Below, piece by piece: positions 13,513-15,716 of a stretch of DNA of 15,716 bases. The notes below the pieces were generated by a model. That model did not search any database. It worked only from the letters and a program-made list of their open reading frames with translations, and was not told the origin of the DNA. Source of the stretch: an uncultured Clostridia bacterium (GTDB lineage: Bacteria; Bacillota; Clostridia; TANB77; CAG-508); contig CAOTKV010000021.1 of NCBI GenBank assembly GCA_948530865.1, positions 1-15,716 on the forward strand, written 5' to 3'. The translations under genes and the position numbers were made by a program. Each line of letters starts with the position of its first letter. Position 1 is the stretch's first letter.

Positions 13513-13535
13513 CTCCCACATATTTAGTATGGGAG
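13513..13535 (-). promoter_or_regulatory. Hairpin covering the mgtC-like ribosome binding site
   Basis: On the minus strand, CTCCCA (13530-13535) pairs with TGGGAG (13513-13518), which contains the GGGAG Shine-Dalgarno of the MgtC-like gene. The 11-nt interior offers a little more A/T pairing. Folding would hide the ribosome binding site. With no T-run following on the minus strand, it does not look like a terminator for that strand. Confidence 0.45.
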
Positions 13536-13588
13536 CATTTTATCATTATTTTATTTCTTTGTCTATAGAATTATCAGTCAGTTTAATA

Positions 13589-13735
13589 TTACTTATTATT
13601 TTTTTTATTATCTTTTTTGTTTGTAATTTTTGCAAATTTTTCTGCATTTTCTTTTTGTTTATCAAGTGAAAGCCAAGCAAATTCTGAACAAACTTCTTCA
13701 CCATATTTCGTTGTATTTTCACTTTTATCAAGCAT
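13589..13735 (-). CDS. 48-residue small hydrophilic protein, unknown function
   Basis: This short reading frame is supported by a strong AGAGGTG (13741-13747), five bases before the ATG. The product begins MLDKSENTTKYGEE, contains CSEFAWLSLDKQKENAEKFA (mixed acidic and basic, with one Cys and one Trp), and ends in a Lys/Asn-rich tail. It has no membrane segment. The upstream hairpin at 13782-13814 ends the EcfT transcript, so this gene probably starts its own transcript, perhaps reading on into the MgtC-like gene. A longer 65-codon frame overlaps it at 13546-13743 but lacks a ribosome binding site and has unconvincing composition. I do not recognise the family. Confidence 0.65.
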   Translation of the reverse strand: MLDKSENTTKYGEEVCSEFAWLSLDKQKENAEKFAKITNKKDNKKNNK

Positions 13736-13781
13736 AATATCACCTCTTAAATATTATTACTTTTTAATATATTTTTATTCA

Positions 13782-13814
13782 AAAAACAGTTTCTTTATAA
13801 TAGAAACTGTTTTT
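13782..13814 (-). terminator. Terminator of the folate ECF operon
   Basis: A 13-bp perfect stem (13782-13794 with 13802-13814) and a 7-nt loop, followed on the minus strand by a T-run. The EcfT stop codon (13813-13815) overlaps the stem. Confidence 0.9.
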
Positions 13815-14377
13815 AATAATTATATCCCTTTGCTATAAGAGTTTCTTCAAGTTCATTCACTCTATTTATCATTGACATCAAAAATTTTAATAATATATAT
13901 TTAGTATTTCGTATATTAAAAGTTATATTTTTAGCCTTACAAGATTCTTTTATTTCATATAATTCTTTTTTTAATATTGGTATCATAGATAATGATATAC
14001 ATACAAGCAATTTTATTTCATCTGTATTAACATTAAAAAACTTTAGTGGCATGCACAATTGCTTTATTGTTTCTGCTATTCCGAATAATCGTTGTAGTAT
14101 TTGAATAGATAATTGTTATATTACATACTATAATCAACTTTATTCCAATCCACATAGCATAATAAAATTCATCTAATAGAAAATTAATTAAAAAGGTAAA
14201 TATTATAAATGGAAAAATCTTTAATGCACTCTTCCATACTTTTATTATAGGCACTTTTGAAATAAAGTTTGTAATTAAATTAATAATTGCAAAAATAAAT
14301 ATTATTTTATTATTGGGAAAGAAAAATACACTAGTACTGTATAATATAAACCCTAAAAATTTAACTATATTTTTCAT
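13813..14377 (-). CDS. ecfT: EcfT transmembrane component of an ECF transporter, split by a +1 frameshift
   Basis: Two frames together encode one EcfT. The first runs from the ATG ending at 14377 (AAGGGG six bases upstream, 17-nt overlap with ecfA) and carries about four hydrophobic segments. At 14081-14083 its next codon is CGG. Staying in frame gives 16 unrelated residues and a stop at 14033. Skipping the C at 14083 gives GIAETIKQLCMPLKFFNVNT, typical EcfT sequence, and continues to 13813. The joined product would be 187 residues, short for EcfT (usually about 200-260). The two Ala-Arg-Gly motifs that contact the ATPases appear as CKAKN and AKG, with Lys for Arg. EcfT couples ATP hydrolysis to substrate release from the S component. 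The gene could be a pseudogene, a sequencing error or a programmed frameshift. Confidence 0.85.
14080..14089 (-). other. +1 frameshift site (ATT ATT CGG A) in ecfT
   Basis: On the minus strand the zero frame reads ATT ATT CGG AAT. Dropping the C (14083) gives ATT ATT GGA ATA GCA, which restores the EcfT frame (I-I-G-I-A). No Shine-Dalgarno-like stimulator or stop codon is adjacent. The only notable feature is the in-frame CGG codon. Confidence 0.75.
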
Positions 14378-15182
14378 TTACAACCCCTTTAAAAGCCTTT
14401 ACTAATTCATCAATAGAGACTTCCTTACAATTTAGAGTTATTCCATTTTCTTTTAATTTTGTAAATATATTTAATAATGTAGGTTCTTTTATATTATATC
14501 TACTTAGAATTTGGCTACTATTAATTAAATTCTCTTTTTTTATTTCTTCTGCAATTTTTCCATTATTTAATATAAGAATTTTATCTGCAAGTAAAATTTC
14601 ATCAGCTAAGTTAGTTATTAATATTATTGTATACCCATCTTTTTTTAGATTACTAATTATTTTATATATTTTTTCTTTTCCTTTACTATCAATCATTGTA
14701 GTTGGTTCATCCAAAATTATATATTTGGGATTTTTAGCTAATACTTCTGCAATCATAATTCTTTGCTTTTGACCAAGTGATAAAGTATATAAATCACTAT
14801 TTTTGAATTCATACATATCAACTTGATTTAATGATTCATTAATTCTATTTTCAATTTCTAATTTATCAAGTCCTTTAAGAGAAAAAGAAAGTTCATCATA
14901 AATATTGTTAAATATAATTTGATTTTCTGGATTTTGAAATACAATTCCAATTCTATTTTGAATCAACTTGTAATTTTCAGAAATATCAAACTCATCTATA
15001 AAAATTTTTCCTTCTTTTAATTTTATTATTCCAGAAATTAATTTTCCAATAGTTGACTTTCCTGAACCATTTTCACCAATAATAGCAACAATTTCACCAT
15101 TATTTACTTCAAAATTTAATTTATCAAGAATTTTAGTGTTACTATTCTTATATTTAAAAGATACATTTTCTATTTTAATCAT
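14361..15182 (-). CDS. ecfA: EcfA ATPase of an ECF transporter, H-loop His replaced by Asn
   Basis: This is a 273-residue cytoplasmic ATPase that powers vitamin uptake by an ECF complex. Walker A is GENGSGKST (36-44), the Q-loop is VFQNPENQ (Q83), the signature is LSLGQ (134-138), and Walker B is IILDEP (D158, E159). The switch segment reads LITNLADEI where the family has ITH, so the catalytic H-loop histidine is Asn191. I take the ATG ending at 15182, which has GGTGA about six bases upstream. An ATG at 15188 lies against that site. Its start overlaps the 3' end of the S-component gene, and ecfT begins inside its own 3' end, so the three are tightly coupled. Only one ATPase is encoded here, implying a homodimer or a partner elsewhere. 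Confidence 0.93.
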   Translation of the reverse strand: MIKIENVSFKYKNSNTKILDKLNFEVNNGEIVAIIGENGSGKSTIGKLISGIIKLKEGKIFIDEFDISENYKLIQNRIGIVFQNPENQIIFNNIYDELSFSLKGLDKLEIENRINESLNQVDMYEFKNSDLYTLSLGQKQRIMIAEVLAKNPKYIILDEPTTMIDSKGKEKIYKIISNLKKDGYTIILITNLADEILLADKILILNNGKIAEEIKKENLINSSQILSRYNIKEPTLLNIFTKLKENGITLNCKEVSIDELVKAFKGVVNEKYS

Positions 15183-15711
15183 TATCATTCACCATATATT
15201 TATAAAATGGAATTCTTAAAGCTTTCTCAATAAATACAATTACAATTATATGTATTGGTATCATAATAAGCTGTTTTACAATTCTAGCCAAAAATAAAAC
15301 CACAAAAGCTTTACCTGATGTTATACTTGTCCACAATGTATTTAATCCCATATTAACTATAATTGCAACTAATACTGTTGATAAAATTAATCTTATAAAG
15401 AATTGTTTATCTGAATATGAATTTTCTTCTTTCCTATAAAGAAATATTCCATATATAAATCCAGCTATTGCTGTACTTATAGTATATCCTACAAAATATG
15501 GTCCTGTTGGAAATAATGTTGCTCCAATAACATCTCCTAATACATTTAAAAGTACTGTCCATTTAAAGCCTAACCATACTGCACACAGCATTGTTGGAAC
15601 AAATGCAAAACTTATTTTCAAAATTGGTGTTTTTATTGATAAAAAGCGTGATAATATTATAAGCATAGCAAGCAAAACTGCTGTTAATATAATTTTTTTA
15701 TTTCTACTCAT
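15175..15711 (-). CDS. folT: Folate-family ECF transporter S component (FolT-like)
   Basis: The protein has 178 residues and about six hydrophobic helices, the size of an ECF substrate-binding S component. RFLSIKTPILKISFAFVP near the N terminus and the segment with GDVIGATLFPTGPYFVGYT are characteristic of the folate (FolT) group. It captures folate at the membrane and needs EcfA/EcfT for uptake. The downstream ATPase and EcfT genes overlap in sequence, forming a self-contained transporter operon, whereas many FolT genes are solitary and share a common energising module. The ATG ends at 15711, five bases from the window edge, so the ribosome binding site and promoter are not visible and an upstream start cannot be ruled out. 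Confidence 0.88.
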   Translation of the reverse strand: MSRNKKIILTAVLLAMLIILSRFLSIKTPILKISFAFVPTMLCAVWLGFKWTVLLNVLGDVIGATLFPTGPYFVGYTISTAIAGFIYGIFLYRKEENSYSDKQFFIRLILSTVLVAIIVNMGLNTLWTSITSGKAFVVLFLARIVKQLIMIPIHIIVIVFIEKALRIPFYKYMVNDND

Positions 15712-15716
15712 TTATT

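Noticed and set aside
13546..13743. 65-codon minus-strand frame
   Set aside because: It is Lys/Ile/Asn-rich, has no ribosome binding site and overlaps the better-supported 48-codon gene in another frame.

Overview
The window is AT-rich chromosomal DNA from a low-GC Bacillota, most likely a member of the Clostridia. The evidence is A/T-saturated codon use, AGGAG-type ribosome binding sites, an isoleucine T-box, paired DUF421/DUF4363 genes, a Spo0A-type effector domain and an ECF vitamin transporter. No rRNA, tRNA or CRISPR array was seen.

Layout. 1-34 (minus): first codons of a gene resembling MtaB, apparently frameshifted. 130-1125 (minus): MreB/Mbl, divergent from a plus-strand membrane glycosyltransferase (1341-2282). 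2316-3373 (minus): a YetF-like DUF421 gene overlapping a DUF4363 gene. 3527-3904 (plus): a four-helix YvlD/holin-like protein. 4016-4723 (plus): a regulator with a degenerate receiver and a Spo0A-type DNA-binding domain. 4721-4924: a 204-bp element with terminal inverted repeats. 4927-8534 (minus): T-box leader, a ProX-type tRNA-editing protein and isoleucyl-tRNA synthetase. 8548-11577: a more GC-rich pair of divergent genes, a PRPP-synthetase-like enzyme and an ABC exporter, probably acquired. 11576-13502 (minus): MgtC-like membrane protein coupled to a GltD-like flavoprotein. 13589-13735 (minus): a 48-residue small protein. 13813-15711 (minus): a folate ECF transporter operon (S component, ATPase, EcfT) whose EcfT is split by a +1 frameshift.

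How the genes work together. The T-box couples isoleucine tRNA charging to synthesis of IleS and the editing protein. The FolT-EcfA-EcfT operon would be a dedicated folate importer if EcfT is made. However, the ATPase has Asn at the H-loop histidine position and EcfT needs a reading-frame change, so the operon is either decaying or unusually expressed.

Most unusual observation. Both apparent frameshifts in host genes (nt 7 and nt 14083) have the same form, NTT-CGG-A, where skipping the C of an in-frame CGG codon restores the family-typical protein. By eye I find no other in-frame CGG codon in roughly 3,770 host codons. The acquired gene pair contains four, read as ordinary arginine. This suggests either +1 frameshifting at an unassigned or very slowly read CGG codon, or a systematic sequencing artefact.
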